Positions 1 through 7,780 of a stretch of 54,018 bases of DNA are shown piece by piece. The stretch comes from Candidatus Poribacteria bacterium (GTDB taxonomy: Bacteria > Abyssobacteria > SURF-5). The first letter of the stretch is position 1; each line of letters opens with the position of its first letter. The notes under the pieces are model-generated. The model did no database searches. It worked only from the letters and a program-made list of their open reading frames with translations, and had not been told where the DNA came from. The stretch is from NCBI GenBank assembly GCA_016215705.1, contig JACRIR010000069.1, positions 1 through 54,018 on the forward strand, in the 5' to 3' direction. A program made the translations under genes and the position numbers.

Positions 1-314
1 GTGAGGCCGGTGTCGATGATGTCCTCGATGACAAGGACATCTTTGTTGCGCACGCCTGTGGACAGGATTGGAGAGAGGTCCACGCGGCCTGTGCTGTCAT
101 GGCGGTGATAGCTTGAGGCAGCGACAAAATCGAGTTCGAGGTCGACCGTGAGGTTTCTGATGAGGTCTGAAAGAAAGATGACGGCCCCTTTGAGCACGGC
201 GATGGCCAGCAGGTTCTTGTCGCGGTAGTCGCGCGAGATGACCGCAGCCAGTTCCTTGACACGTTCGGAGATTTGGTCTCTTCCGAGGAGCACCTGCAAT
301 TGGTCTTTTTGCAT
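1..314 (-). CDS. hpt: Hypoxanthine phosphoribosyltransferase, N-terminal part (cut by window edge)
   Basis: Salvage enzyme that joins hypoxanthine or guanine to PRPP to give IMP or GMP in the cytoplasm. The reading frame opens at an ATG (312-314) and stays open to the window edge without a stop, about 104 codons. It reads MQKDQLQVLLGRDQISERV at the start, then a stretch resembling the LAIAVLKGAVIF segment of the family. It reaches the PRPP-binding motif VLVIEDIIDTGLT at the edge, the family's hallmark acidic DxxxDTG loop. It lies just downstream of tilS on the same strand. The tilS-hpt order (often followed by ftsH) is common in bacteria and supports the call. The C-terminal half is outside the window. 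Confidence 0.93.
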   Translation of the reverse strand, partial: MQKDQLQVLLGRDQISERVKELAAVISRDYRDKNLLAIAVLKGAVIFLSDLIRNLTVDLELDFVAASSYHRHDSTGRVDLSPILSTGVRNKDVLVIEDIIDTGL

Positions 315-424
315 AATCAATGTCCTTTGCGGATAAATTCGCATCTGCACCGGGGAGGCGAAAGGAGTAAGGCGAAAGACGAAAGGGAAAAAAGAGGACT
401 TCTGCAAAGAGATTCGCACATACA

Positions 425-1906
425 TCAGTATGGAGTATTTCCGGTTGTTCTTTTTTCATAATCAACCCTGAGAGCCGCCTTCGAGGTCGGTTTAAGCCTG
501 AATTCCTTGTCTATGGCGTGACCCATGACCCACATGAGCTTGCCATTCGAGAAGAGTAGAGGCACATGGTCGCGGAGAAACCTCGGAACTTTCGCATCTA
601 TGAAATAATCTTTCAGCTTCTTGCTCCCGCTTGCGCCGAGCGGGCTGAATGAGTCGCCTGCGCGTCTCGGCCGGATTTCGAGGGGAACCTTCACAACGTC
701 CATGTCAAAATACTGCCGATATGCATTGCAGAGTTTCACGAGACGTTGCGGCGAGGCGACGTTGGGCATGAGGCTGGTCTTTACGACGATGTCGAAATAC
801 GGGATCAACGTGCTTCCGCCGACTGCGATGCTATGACTCGTCGGAACGCCGGCGCGTCGTCTCGGCGTTTCCGAGATGAGGCCGGTCTTCTCGCTGATTT
901 CCAAACGCAGTTTGCCCGGCAGATCGAGTTTGCCTGCGCCTGCGCAGATCAATGAGTCCGCATCCTGATAGTGGGAAGACTCGAGCATCGGTGAATCGGC
1001 GCGAGCCAGGCGCACAAGATTCGCGACTATCCTTCTTCTCAGCGCCGGATGCAACCCGGCAAGCATGGCGGCGTCGAAGACAAGCCATCCGCAATTGCTC
1101 TCAAGGAGAATCTCCGCCGACAGAAGCCTTGCCTCGGCCTCCAGGAAGTCACTCTCGAGCGCAAGTGACGCGGCCGCGCTCACCAGACGCTGTTTGATTT
1201 GCGGGTTGTAACGCGTTTCCAATTCGGGGATGAGTTCGTGGCGGATACGATTGCGCAGGTATTCCGGCGAAAGGTTGGTCTCATCCTCGCGGTATCCCAA
1301 TCTGTGTTCGCGCACATAAGCCATGATTTCGCTGCGCCACACCTTAATGAGAGGCCGTATGATCCTGGGAATCGAAGACCCGCCTGAAGGCTCGCCGGGG
1401 GGCCTGCCGAAGGATTCGGTGAGAAGTCTTACGGGCGGGATGCCTGCGAATCCATCCGGACCTGAGCCGCGCAGGAGGCGCATGAGAATGGTCTCCGCCT
1501 GATCGTCGGCCGTGTGGCCCAAAGCAATCTTATTTGCGCCGAGAGCCCGCGAAGAACGCCGCAGGAAATCGTACCTCAGCTTGCGACCCGCGGCCTCTAT
1601 GGAGAGTTTTTCTTGCTTGGCCACCGCACGAACGTCGGCCGAACTCGAAATAAAAACGAGCCCTTTTCGCGCAGCCACCTCGCGTGCAAATGCGGCATCC
1701 TCATTTGAGGCTTCTCCCCGCAGCCTGTGATTGAAATGCGCGACGGATATAGTGAATGAGTGCTTCGGGCGCAAATGCTCGAGGACTTCGAGAAGACACA
1801 TCGAATCCGGCCCGCCCGACAGCGCCACGAGCACACTATCGCCCCGGCTCAGCATCTCATATCGCTCGATGGTGTCTTGAACGACTTTTCTCAAGGTGTT
1901 TTTCAC
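425..1906 (-). CDS. tilS: tRNA(Ile)-lysidine synthase TilS
   Basis: Attaches lysine to cytidine 34 of the AUA-reading tRNA-Ile in an ATP-dependent reaction, changing both its codon and amino-acid specificity. At 493 residues it is full length for the long family form. The PP-loop motif SGGPDS is at residues 30-35, followed by the family signatures HFNHRLRG (58-64) and GHTADDQAET (130-139). The C-terminal part has the usual substrate-binding domain, with RPRRAGDSFSPLGASGSKKLKD near residue 410. Residues about 161-180, between GIPPVR and IIRPL, form an insertion rich in Gly, Pro and Ser. Most homologues have only a few residues there, so this may be a repeat-derived insertion. The gene is followed by hpt on the same strand. 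Confidence 0.95.
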   Translation of the reverse strand: MKNTLRKVVQDTIERYEMLSRGDSVLVALSGGPDSMCLLEVLEHLRPKHSFTISVAHFNHRLRGEASNEDAAFAREVAARKGLVFISSSADVRAVAKQEKLSIEAAGRKLRYDFLRRSSRALGANKIALGHTADDQAETILMRLLRGSGPDGFAGIPPVRLLTESFGRPPGEPSGGSSIPRIIRPLIKVWRSEIMAYVREHRLGYREDETNLSPEYLRNRIRHELIPELETRYNPQIKQRLVSAAASLALESDFLEAEARLLSAEILLESNCGWLVFDAAMLAGLHPALRRRIVANLVRLARADSPMLESSHYQDADSLICAGAGKLDLPGKLRLEISEKTGLISETPRRRAGVPTSHSIAVGGSTLIPYFDIVVKTSLMPNVASPQRLVKLCNAYRQYFDMDVVKVPLEIRPRRAGDSFSPLGASGSKKLKDYFIDAKVPRFLRDHVPLLFSNGKLMWVMGHAIDKEFRLKPTSKAALRVDYEKRTTGNTPY

Positions 1907-1973
1907 AGAAAGACTATAGCAGATTCACACAGGAGCATCAAGGAGAGACGAAGGACGAAAGGGGAACGCGCAA

Positions 1974-2019
1974 GGTTCATGGTTCATGGTTTATGGTTCA
2001 TGGTTCATGGTTTATGGTT
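1974..2019. repeat. Tandem GGTTCATGG / GGTTTATGG repeat
   Basis: Five to six imperfect tandem units of 7-8 bases alternating GGTTCAT and GGTTTAT. Shorter relatives occur at about 4500-4530 (as the complement ACCATGAACC), 20699-20718 and 21820-21842. Confidence 0.85.
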
Positions 2020-2696
2020 GGGGAAAGACAAAAAAGGGGAGATAGCAGGGAGCAATGGTGAGTGATGGGTGATAAATGCGGAACGAAGGCGCAACTGCAG
2101 AGAGACGCGGCGAAGCAAAGCCGCAACCAACCAAAGAAAAGAAGAAACGGGAATCCGCAGATTGCGCAGATTCTCACGGATTTTGAGAAGAAGAAAAGAC
2201 ATAATCCACGAAGGCGCACGAAGAGACACGAAGAAGCACCAAAAAGAAAAGGAACCGGATTCACTGATTTGCGCGGATTCTGAGGAAAAGGGAAAAGGAA
2301 TCGCGACAAGAATTCACTCTTGTCCAAGATAGCAGAATCAAATCATCGAGAAAGCCTGTCACCACTGAGTAACGCTGACATGCACGAACCAGGAAACCTC
2401 TTTTTCATAAGCAGCAAAGGAGAAGAAGCTTGCACAAATCATTAACCGCAGAGTACGCAGAGTACGCTGAGGACATTGGCTTTCTGCCGTTTTTCTCTGC
2501 GCCCCTCCGCGCCCTCTGCGGTTCAAGCTTTTTTGTCTTGGACAGCACTGAATGAAGAAGATACGAATCATCGACCGCAGAGGGCGCAGAGGAACGCGGA
2601 GGTCTTATCGTTTCTGCTTTTTCCTCTGCAGTGCTCACTGTTAATTTCTTGAATTTGTGTCGTGATTTCTCGCGACGCTTTGGATGGAAATCACAC

Positions 2697-2765
2697 GGGC
2701 GCAATGAATTGCGCCCCTACGGGCATGAATCAAGAAACGCTGTAGGGGCGCGATTCATCGCGCCC
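2697..2765. repeat. Two GGGCGC palindromes (intergenic REP-like elements)
   Basis: First palindrome 2697-2716: arms GGGCGCAAT and ATTGCGCCC around GA, followed by CCTAC. Second palindrome 2746-2765: arms GGGCGCGAT and ATCGCGCCC around TC, preceded by GTAG. A copy of the first, with similar flanks, is at 50468-50487. Both arms match perfectly. Confidence 0.85.
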
Positions 2766-3057
2766 GATGTATCCTGTTTAGTTGCGGCTACGCCGCGCTG
2801 CGAACCTCAGCGTCCTCTGCGGTTCAGATTCTTTCATTTTGGACAGCAGTGACAAGAATTCATGATTCTGACATTGAGTAGTGCAGACTCCTGCGTGTTA
2901 TTCCCGCGAAGCCTGTCCTCGATCTCATCATCACCGACGCCAACACTGACGGCATTCTCATCTCCTGCGTGTCATTCCCGCGAAGCCTGTCCTCGATCCC
3001 CAATCGAGTTGAGGACAAGCTCTGATCGGGGGGCGGGAATCTGTCCCGGGACAACGA

Positions 3058-3339
3058 TCATTTCTCTTGTTTGAGCCATTTGCCCTTTGACTTCTTCCAA
3101 TGCTGGATTGTGAACACGACCCGCTTGACCCCTTTGGAGCGCAGGATGTTGCTTTCGAGCACGGTGAGCGTGCGGGCGGTCTCACGGTCATTCATTTCAT
3201 GTCCGGTCATCTTCTTGAATTCTCCCCGGATCATTACGGACCCCGAGGCCGTGCTCACGCCCAGTGAGGAAGTATCAAGATTATTCTCGACAAGAATCTT
3301 GCGCACTCTCGAGTTTATCTTAAGGTCATCTTCGGACAT
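3058..3339 (-). CDS. Small conserved-looking protein, possibly BON-like fold
   Basis: A 93-residue protein that I do not firmly recognise. It starts MSEDDLKINSRVRKILVEN, has a central segment TASGSVMIRGEFKKMTG, and a C-terminal segment with a VFTIQHWKKSKGKW tail rich in Lys. The pattern of a helix, a short strand with GSVMIRG, a long helix and a final strand ending VKRVVFTIQ resembles a BON or similar small alpha/beta domain, but this is only an impression. There is no signal peptide or membrane segment. No clear Shine-Dalgarno precedes the ATG. It stands alone between repeat-filled gaps, transcribed in the same direction as the GNAT gene upstream. Confidence 0.6.
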   Translation of the reverse strand: MSEDDLKINSRVRKILVENNLDTSSLGVSTASGSVMIRGEFKKMTGHEMNDRETARTLTVLESNILRSKGVKRVVFTIQHWKKSKGKWLKQEK

Positions 3340-3489
3340 GATGTATTGAGTGTTACGTCTTGCTTATTGCGTGGACTAGGGCTAGGAACGAAGAGATCAT
3401 GTTCCACAAGAAACAGGGCCTGGCCTTGAAACTTGAAATCGCTTCTCGCGGAGGATTCAACCGGGAACCAAGAACCAGGAACCACCTTT

Positions 3490-4014
3490 TTAGAGCAGAT
3501 ACTCCATGACGAGCACGTCCACGAGCTTATCCTTTATCTTGGCGTGCCGTCTGAGCATGCCCGCTTCCTCATAGCCCAGTCGCTTGTAGAAGCCCAGCTT
3601 TTCCCTGTTGAAATAATAGGCGAAAAACATAAGCTTCTTGAAACCCTTTTTTCGGGCGGCGGCGAATACCTTCTCGGCCAGCTTGCGCCCTAAGCCTTGT
3701 CCGCGAAAATCTTTTTCCACCCATATGGTGGCAACCCCGATGTGCGAATACACATCATCTTGCGAAAAAGGCTGTAAGGCGCTGAAACCCACGACGCAAC
3801 CACCCATATCCGCTACAAGCACAGCCTCGCGACTGCTCAGGCTCTTGAACCACGCAAGCCTCTGATTGAGCGGGTACGGCGTGATGTCCAGCACGGACTC
3901 ACGATCAACGATGCCCTGGTTGTGAATCTCCGTGATTCGCTGAACATCCTTCAAGATCGCTTCGCGCACTCGGGCCTTCGAGTCGGCCCTCTCGACAGTT
4001 GTGGAACGTGCCAT
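3490..4014 (-). CDS. GNAT family N-acetyltransferase (phosphinothricin acetyltransferase-like)
   Basis: Transfers an acetyl group from acetyl-CoA to an amine; the substrate is unknown. The protein starts at the ATG at 4012-4014, preceded at a good distance by a strong GGAGGGGGG ribosome site. A longer reading frame exists upstream but is not needed. The sequence has the GNAT order: an early helix (VQRITEIHNQGI), a central strand ending VVGFSALQPF, the acetyl-CoA loop in DFRGQGLGRKLAEKVF (R/QxxGxG), and a C-terminal FYKRLGYEEAG segment. The overall layout resembles the Pat/YncA subgroup. Length, about 174 residues, is normal for the family. Upstream of it lies a long repeat tract (4081-4430). 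Confidence 0.88.
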   Translation of the reverse strand: MARSTTVERADSKARVREAILKDVQRITEIHNQGIVDRESVLDITPYPLNQRLAWFKSLSSREAVLVADMGGCVVGFSALQPFSQDDVYSHIGVATIWVEKDFRGQGLGRKLAEKVFAAARKKGFKKLMFFAYYFNREKLGFYKRLGYEEAGMLRRHAKIKDKLVDVLVMEYLL

Positions 4015-4080
4015 TTCCCAACCCCCCTCCCCCCAGTCTGCTAACAATTTACCACCCAAAACGTCAGGAGTCAAGAGGCA

Positions 4081-4430
4081 TCAGTAGGCGAAAGGCGAAA
4101 GGGCAAAGGCGAAAGGGGAAAAACCAGTAGGCAAAAGGCGAAAGGACAGAGGCGAAAGGGGAAAGACCAGTAGGCGAAAGGCGCAACCAGAAAGGCGCAA
4201 GGAGAACGCAAGAAGATAGGGGCGAAAGGGGAAAAACCAGACCAGAAAAGGTCGCAGACCCGAGCCGCGACCACAAGAAGAAGAAACCCAAGAAGAAACT
4301 CCGGGAACACGAATGTCGCGAATGGCGCAAGGCGCGAGACGAATCGCACGAATAAGAATTCTTGGGGGGAAAAGGGGAAACGGGGAAAAGGCGAAAAGGA
4401 CGGGGAACAAGCGAAGAAGAAAAAGAAATT
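4081..4430. repeat. Tandem purine-rich repeat of GGCGAAAGG / GGGGAAA units
   Basis: Imperfect head-to-tail units built from AGGCGAAAGG and AGGGGAAA, with an interspersed CCAGTAGGC word (about 4130, 4168). Toward 4260-4340 are CACGAATGTCGCG-like words. No coding gene is apparent; the open frames here are by-products of the repeat. Related short runs lie at 355-395, 1945-1965, 21781-21800, 24530-24545, 40123-40140, 47397-47430 and 50048-50085. Confidence 0.85.
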
Positions 4431-4535
4431 GGGACACGAATACCACGAATTATGCGAATACCACGAATGAAAAGCCGAAAGAACCTTGAGTTATTTCAAC
4501 CATAAACCATGAACCATGAACCGTGAACCAGGTTT

Positions 4536-6329
4536 TCACCCCGTTATTCTGGCCCAGACATGTTTGAGGCTTTTTATGCTTTCGTCCGGCGCGCCGTGCG
4601 TCGAGTATTCCGCCAACAGGAACATCTTGAGGAGAGTATGGAACTCCTGCGCCTGCAAATCTTCAGGAAGCGACCTCATGAATTCGGTAGGTGTTTGCCC
4701 GATCAATGGAGTATGACCCTGCGCGTGCGCGAAGTTTTCGAAGGCTCTGTACGTATAACTTACCAGTTCCTCTTTTGACATACTCTTGAGCAACCGACTG
4801 TTCGCAAAAGGATTCTCGAGATAGAGATTCTCTTGCTTCAATATCTCCTCGGTCTCCTTCACTGATATACGACGTTCTCGCTTGCTCTTCAACAGATTAC
4901 GCAGACGCGCCGCGAATTCCTTCAGCCTGTTTGAGGCGCGACTGAGAGGGTTGCTTCTCCCCAGCGTGACTAACAGTCTGCCGAGCCCGAACAGCAGGCC
5001 GACAATGAGCAGGATGGCAAGCGCTATTCTCCCCAACGTCTCGAGTCCGTGAAGCGGCGGCGTCGGAAGCGGCGCGCGCTTTGCAGGCGCAGTATGGGCT
5101 TCCTGTGCAGCCGTTCGACGCGACTTGTCCGAAGACTCGCCCTCAGGCGAACCGCTTTTGCCATGACCGGCCCGCCCTTGAGATGATGCCGGGCCGGATT
5201 TTCCTTGATCTTTCCCTCCCTCGTCTTTGGACCCGTCTTTCTTACCCTCTTTTCCGTCATCCTTGCCCGACATTTCCTTTGCCATTTTCTTGGCATCCCG
5301 CTCTTCTTTCTCAAGAGCTGTCTCGATCTTGAAGGTCTGGCCTCCCCACGTCTCACCGGATATGCCCTTCTCTTCACCTTCCAACTCCTTGTCGGACGCA
5401 GCCAATTCGAGAGGACTCGAGGCCGAGCGAACAAGGTATTTCGAAACGGGACGGGGCGGAATGCTCGCGAGCGAGACAACAAGCACTATCGAGGCGCCGC
5501 CTGCCAGCGTCCAGAACCATCCGATGCGGGAAGGCGCGTCGATCTTCTTCTCCCAACAATGGAATCTTAGAGCCGATAATGTGGTTAACAGCAGGAGCGC
5601 AAGTGTGCACACTAGATTCTCGAGCATATAAGCGTATGCTCGCGAATACAACTGCCAATTATCAGCGGGCAACAGTCTCTGGCCGATGGTGAAGACAATC
5701 ATCGAGAAAAGCGAAAAATATATTGTCCAGTTGCTCGGGCGCCGCGCAAAAACAGGGACAGACCCTATTTGGGGGACTGTTGTCATTCTTGTTTCTTTCT
5801 TTTCGGCTTCGAGCCTTTTCTTCTCCTGTTCCTCGACATACTGCTCGCGCCGATACCAGTCCTGGCGGGCCCGGATTTCCGCCCTCATCCGGAGGTCACT
5901 CTTTTCCGGCGCGTCCGGCTTAATGTCGAAGCACGATTCGCGGCACAATTTATACGACGCGAACCCTACCACTGCCACGATACCCAGGTTGCCCAAGAAA
6001 CCTTCACCTGCAGCGGTTCCGCCGGCAATAAATCCAAAATGCGCGCAGAAAGTGAGCGCAAACAAAGCCATGACGCCCACAAGCGCAATGCTGTACAAAT
6101 TCGCCTTTTCAGACTCGCCATAGAGACCCGCAAGTCGATTCACCATTACGGTTCCCATGACGTAAAGGAAGAATACCCATGTGAGCGCCCGCTCCTGGCC
6201 GGGATAGAAGACACCCTTGAGGGCGATTGCGAACGCAACGAGGCTCCATATCAGCCCGATGATGAACACGGGTATGAGCGCCTCAACGACAAAATCAGTA
6301 ATAGATGTCCTGCGTGGCAAATTTCGCAA
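4536..6329 (-). CDS. Membrane protein with C-terminal DUF4129, partner of MoxR/DUF58
   Basis: A 597-residue integral membrane protein of unknown exact role. Residues 1-130 hold four hydrophobic segments. A charged linker follows (about 140-200), then three more membrane segments (about 205-295), and a very hydrophilic Lys/Glu/Gly/Ser-rich stretch (about 310-420) likely outside the membrane. One more membrane segment comes near 430-450. The tail (about 480-597) has the DUF4129 pattern: ETEEILKQE, then YTYRAFENFAHAQG, TPTEFMRSLP and LAEYSTHGAPDES. DUF4129 proteins usually travel with MoxR, DUF58 and a transglutaminase; no transglutaminase triad is visible here. Its start overlaps the end of the DUF58 gene by 35 bases, indicating one operon. 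Residues near 180-195 come from an in-frame repeat. Confidence 0.8.
   Translation of the reverse strand: MRNLPRRTSITDFVVEALIPVFIIGLIWSLVAFAIALKGVFYPGQERALTWVFFLYVMGTVMVNRLAGLYGESEKANLYSIALVGVMALFALTFCAHFGFIAGGTAAGEGFLGNLGIVAVVGFASYKLCRESCFDIKPDAPEKSDLRMRAEIRARQDWYRREQYVEEQEKKRLEAEKKETRMTTVPQIGSVPVFARRPSNWTIYFSLFSMIVFTIGQRLLPADNWQLYSRAYAYMLENLVCTLALLLLTTLSALRFHCWEKKIDAPSRIGWFWTLAGGASIVLVVSLASIPPRPVSKYLVRSASSPLELAASDKELEGEEKGISGETWGGQTFKIETALEKEERDAKKMAKEMSGKDDGKEGKKDGSKDEGGKDQGKSGPASSQGRAGHGKSGSPEGESSDKSRRTAAQEAHTAPAKRAPLPTPPLHGLETLGRIALAILLIVGLLFGLGRLLVTLGRSNPLSRASNRLKEFAARLRNLLKSKRERRISVKETEEILKQENLYLENPFANSRLLKSMSKEELVSYTYRAFENFAHAQGHTPLIGQTPTEFMRSLPEDLQAQEFHTLLKMFLLAEYSTHGAPDESIKSLKHVWARITG
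5748..5783. repeat. GGGACAGACCC repeat embedded in the DUF4129 gene
   Basis: The core GGGACAGACCCTATTT followed by GGGGGACTGTTG lies inside the coding frame and is translated as TVPQIGSVPVFA on the minus strand. A related copy lies in the neighbouring DUF58 gene at 6849-6874. Confidence 0.75.
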
Positions 6330-7644
6330 GGCCTTCCACGTCCTTTATGTGGTAAATGTCGATGGATTTCGAGACGAGCTTGTCCACTGCCTCGAAGTAT
6401 CCTGCTTCATTATCTATCATGAACAGATATATTGAGAAGCCCGCTTCCTTCATCACGCTCAGCGTAACCGCCGTGGCGTCACTCACTTCGGGCACTATGA
6501 CGAGGATCGACGAATCGCGGCTCAGTTGTTGAATTACATAGCTCAGGATTCTGTCGATGCTCGAACCATCGGTATAGTCGAGCCGCGCAAGCGCCTCGAG
6601 AATCAACCGCCCCTGTTCGGAGCCCTTGCGAGTCGGTATCATGAAGGGGGCAAGCGCGGTGGATTTCTCGCGTCTTCGCGCGCTTTGCGCCACTTGCTCG
6701 CGGAACTTGCCGAACAGCGGGAGCGATTCCCATCTCGCCTCCTCCGCGAGATCACGGCCGTTCGTGATAAGCCCCACTTGTTCATTGGCCTCTGCGATGT
6801 AGTTTGCAAGAGAGGCGGCCGTGATGACCGCGAGTTCGCCGCGGTCCCGGGAAATAGGGACAGACCCTGTTTTCCTGTATCCGTCCTCATGAAAGTCAAG
6901 AACTATTGTAGCGCCGATCACCTTTGACGGCTCGTAGACCTTTGTATGGAGAACGCCTGTGCGGGCGGAAGTCTTCCAATGTATCCGATTGAACGGGTCG
7001 CCCGGCGCATACTCGCGCACGCCGAGAATCCTTGCCGGGTCCTCGAATATTCTGTTCGTGATCTTGACGGTTCCCAGAGGCCTTCTGGCTGCGATATCGT
7101 ACTCCGTTATGGACTCGACCGAGGGGTAAACGATGACATAGTCTTTGGCCGAACCGGTTTTGTATCGCCTGAAAAACCCGAAGATGTCTCCTGTCTCTGT
7201 CAGGACAGGCCCGATTTGATGGTAACCCCTGCGGTTGAAAACAATCTGGTAGAGCAGCTTCTCCTCCTGGCCGGGCATGAGAGTCAGCAGGCGCGTATAC
7301 TCGCCCGTTATCGGCATTTTCTGAGGCAACAGGTCCTCGACGAACGCCCACGGGATAGGCAAGAAGCCCTTGTTCCTGACGGTAAGTATCACCTCGACTC
7401 TCTCGCCGATGGGGATTTCCATGCGGCTCACCTCACGCAGGCATTCGAGACCGCGCAGACATATCTCGACAATCAGACGCGAAAGCGCCATAATCAGCAG
7501 AGTCGCGTACAGGAAATAGACCACGAGGCCTGAGCCTGTGGCATATGCGAACAACAGGAGAGCTGCCGCTCCGGCGAACCATGTGAGGTTTCGGCGACCG
7601 AAGGCAGGTTTCTTTTCTATTGACTTCTTCATATTCCTAATCAT
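6295..7644 (-). CDS. DUF58 domain protein (MoxR-associated, vWA-like)
   Basis: A 449-residue protein of the DUF58 family, encoded with a MoxR ATPase and thought to act in assembly or maturation of envelope complexes. Two membrane segments lie near the N-terminus (about 20-60). The DUF58 signature is seen in LGVREYAPGDPFNRIHWKTSARTG (about 210-233), with the expected REYxxGDxxNxIxWKxSAR pattern. A vWA-like strand follows, ATIVLDFHEDG. Soon after comes KTGSVPIS, which matches an inserted GGGACAGACCC repeat. The gene is 137 bases downstream of moxR, with a palindrome between them. It overlaps the start of the DUF4129 gene by 35 bases. The first ATG has no clear ribosome site; an ATG four codons later is possible. 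Confidence 0.88.
   Translation of the reverse strand: MIRNMKKSIEKKPAFGRRNLTWFAGAAALLLFAYATGSGLVVYFLYATLLIMALSRLIVEICLRGLECLREVSRMEIPIGERVEVILTVRNKGFLPIPWAFVEDLLPQKMPITGEYTRLLTLMPGQEEKLLYQIVFNRRGYHQIGPVLTETGDIFGFFRRYKTGSAKDYVIVYPSVESITEYDIAARRPLGTVKITNRIFEDPARILGVREYAPGDPFNRIHWKTSARTGVLHTKVYEPSKVIGATIVLDFHEDGYRKTGSVPISRDRGELAVITAASLANYIAEANEQVGLITNGRDLAEEARWESLPLFGKFREQVAQSARRREKSTALAPFMIPTRKGSEQGRLILEALARLDYTDGSSIDRILSYVIQQLSRDSSILVIVPEVSDATAVTLSVMKEAGFSIYLFMIDNEAGYFEAVDKLVSKSIDIYHIKDVEGLAKFATQDIYY
6849..6874. repeat. GGGACAGACCC repeat embedded in the DUF58 gene
   Basis: The plus-strand sequence GGAAATAGGGACAGACCC plus TGTTTTCC is a near-palindrome and is translated in frame as RKTGSVPIS on the minus strand. 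Confidence 0.75.
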
Positions 7645-7671
7645 TCCCGCGGGTTTGTTCGGGGCACGGGT

Positions 7672-7710
7672 TTATTCGGGGACACCATGCCGCATGGTGT
7701 CCCCGAATAA
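7672..7710. repeat. GGGGACAC palindrome, copy 1
   Basis: Perfect inverted repeat with 19-base arms and a single central base. The core is GGGGACACCATGC and the outer part of the arms is TTATTC/GAATAA. A half copy follows at 7741-7758 (CATGGTGTCCCCGAATAA). It lies between moxR and the DUF58 gene. Confidence 0.95.
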
Positions 7711-7780
7711 ACCCTCCTGCCGCTCACCAACCCCACGTCTCATGGTGTCCCCGAATAAACCCCTTCTTCTCTCTTTCGCC

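Larger units (their letters stand above)
1907..3057. repeat. Gene-free tract of degenerate phrase repeats
   Basis: No convincing gene on either strand in these 1.15 kb. It holds several families of short imperfect repeats with a period of about 7-11 bases. There is a GGTTCATGG/GGTTTATGG run, then CGCAGATT and CACGGATT words (2156-2190), CACGAAG words (2205-2240), and CGCAGAG words (2445-2475, 2573-2600) that face inverted CTCTGCG words (2490-2523, 2810-2823). Near 2890-3045 are two copies of a phrase beginning CATTCCCGCGAAGCCTGTCC. The same families recur in most other intergenic gaps of the window. Confidence 0.8.

Noticed and set aside
1756-2065. Open frames across the GGTTCATGG tandem repeat
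   Set aside because: Made of tandem repeat DNA; no ribosome site, and the frame is only open because the repeat has no stop in it.
4064-4446. Three long minus-strand frames rich in Phe, Pro and Arg
   Set aside because: Encoded by GGCGAAAGG repeats in three frames at once, so they are by-products.
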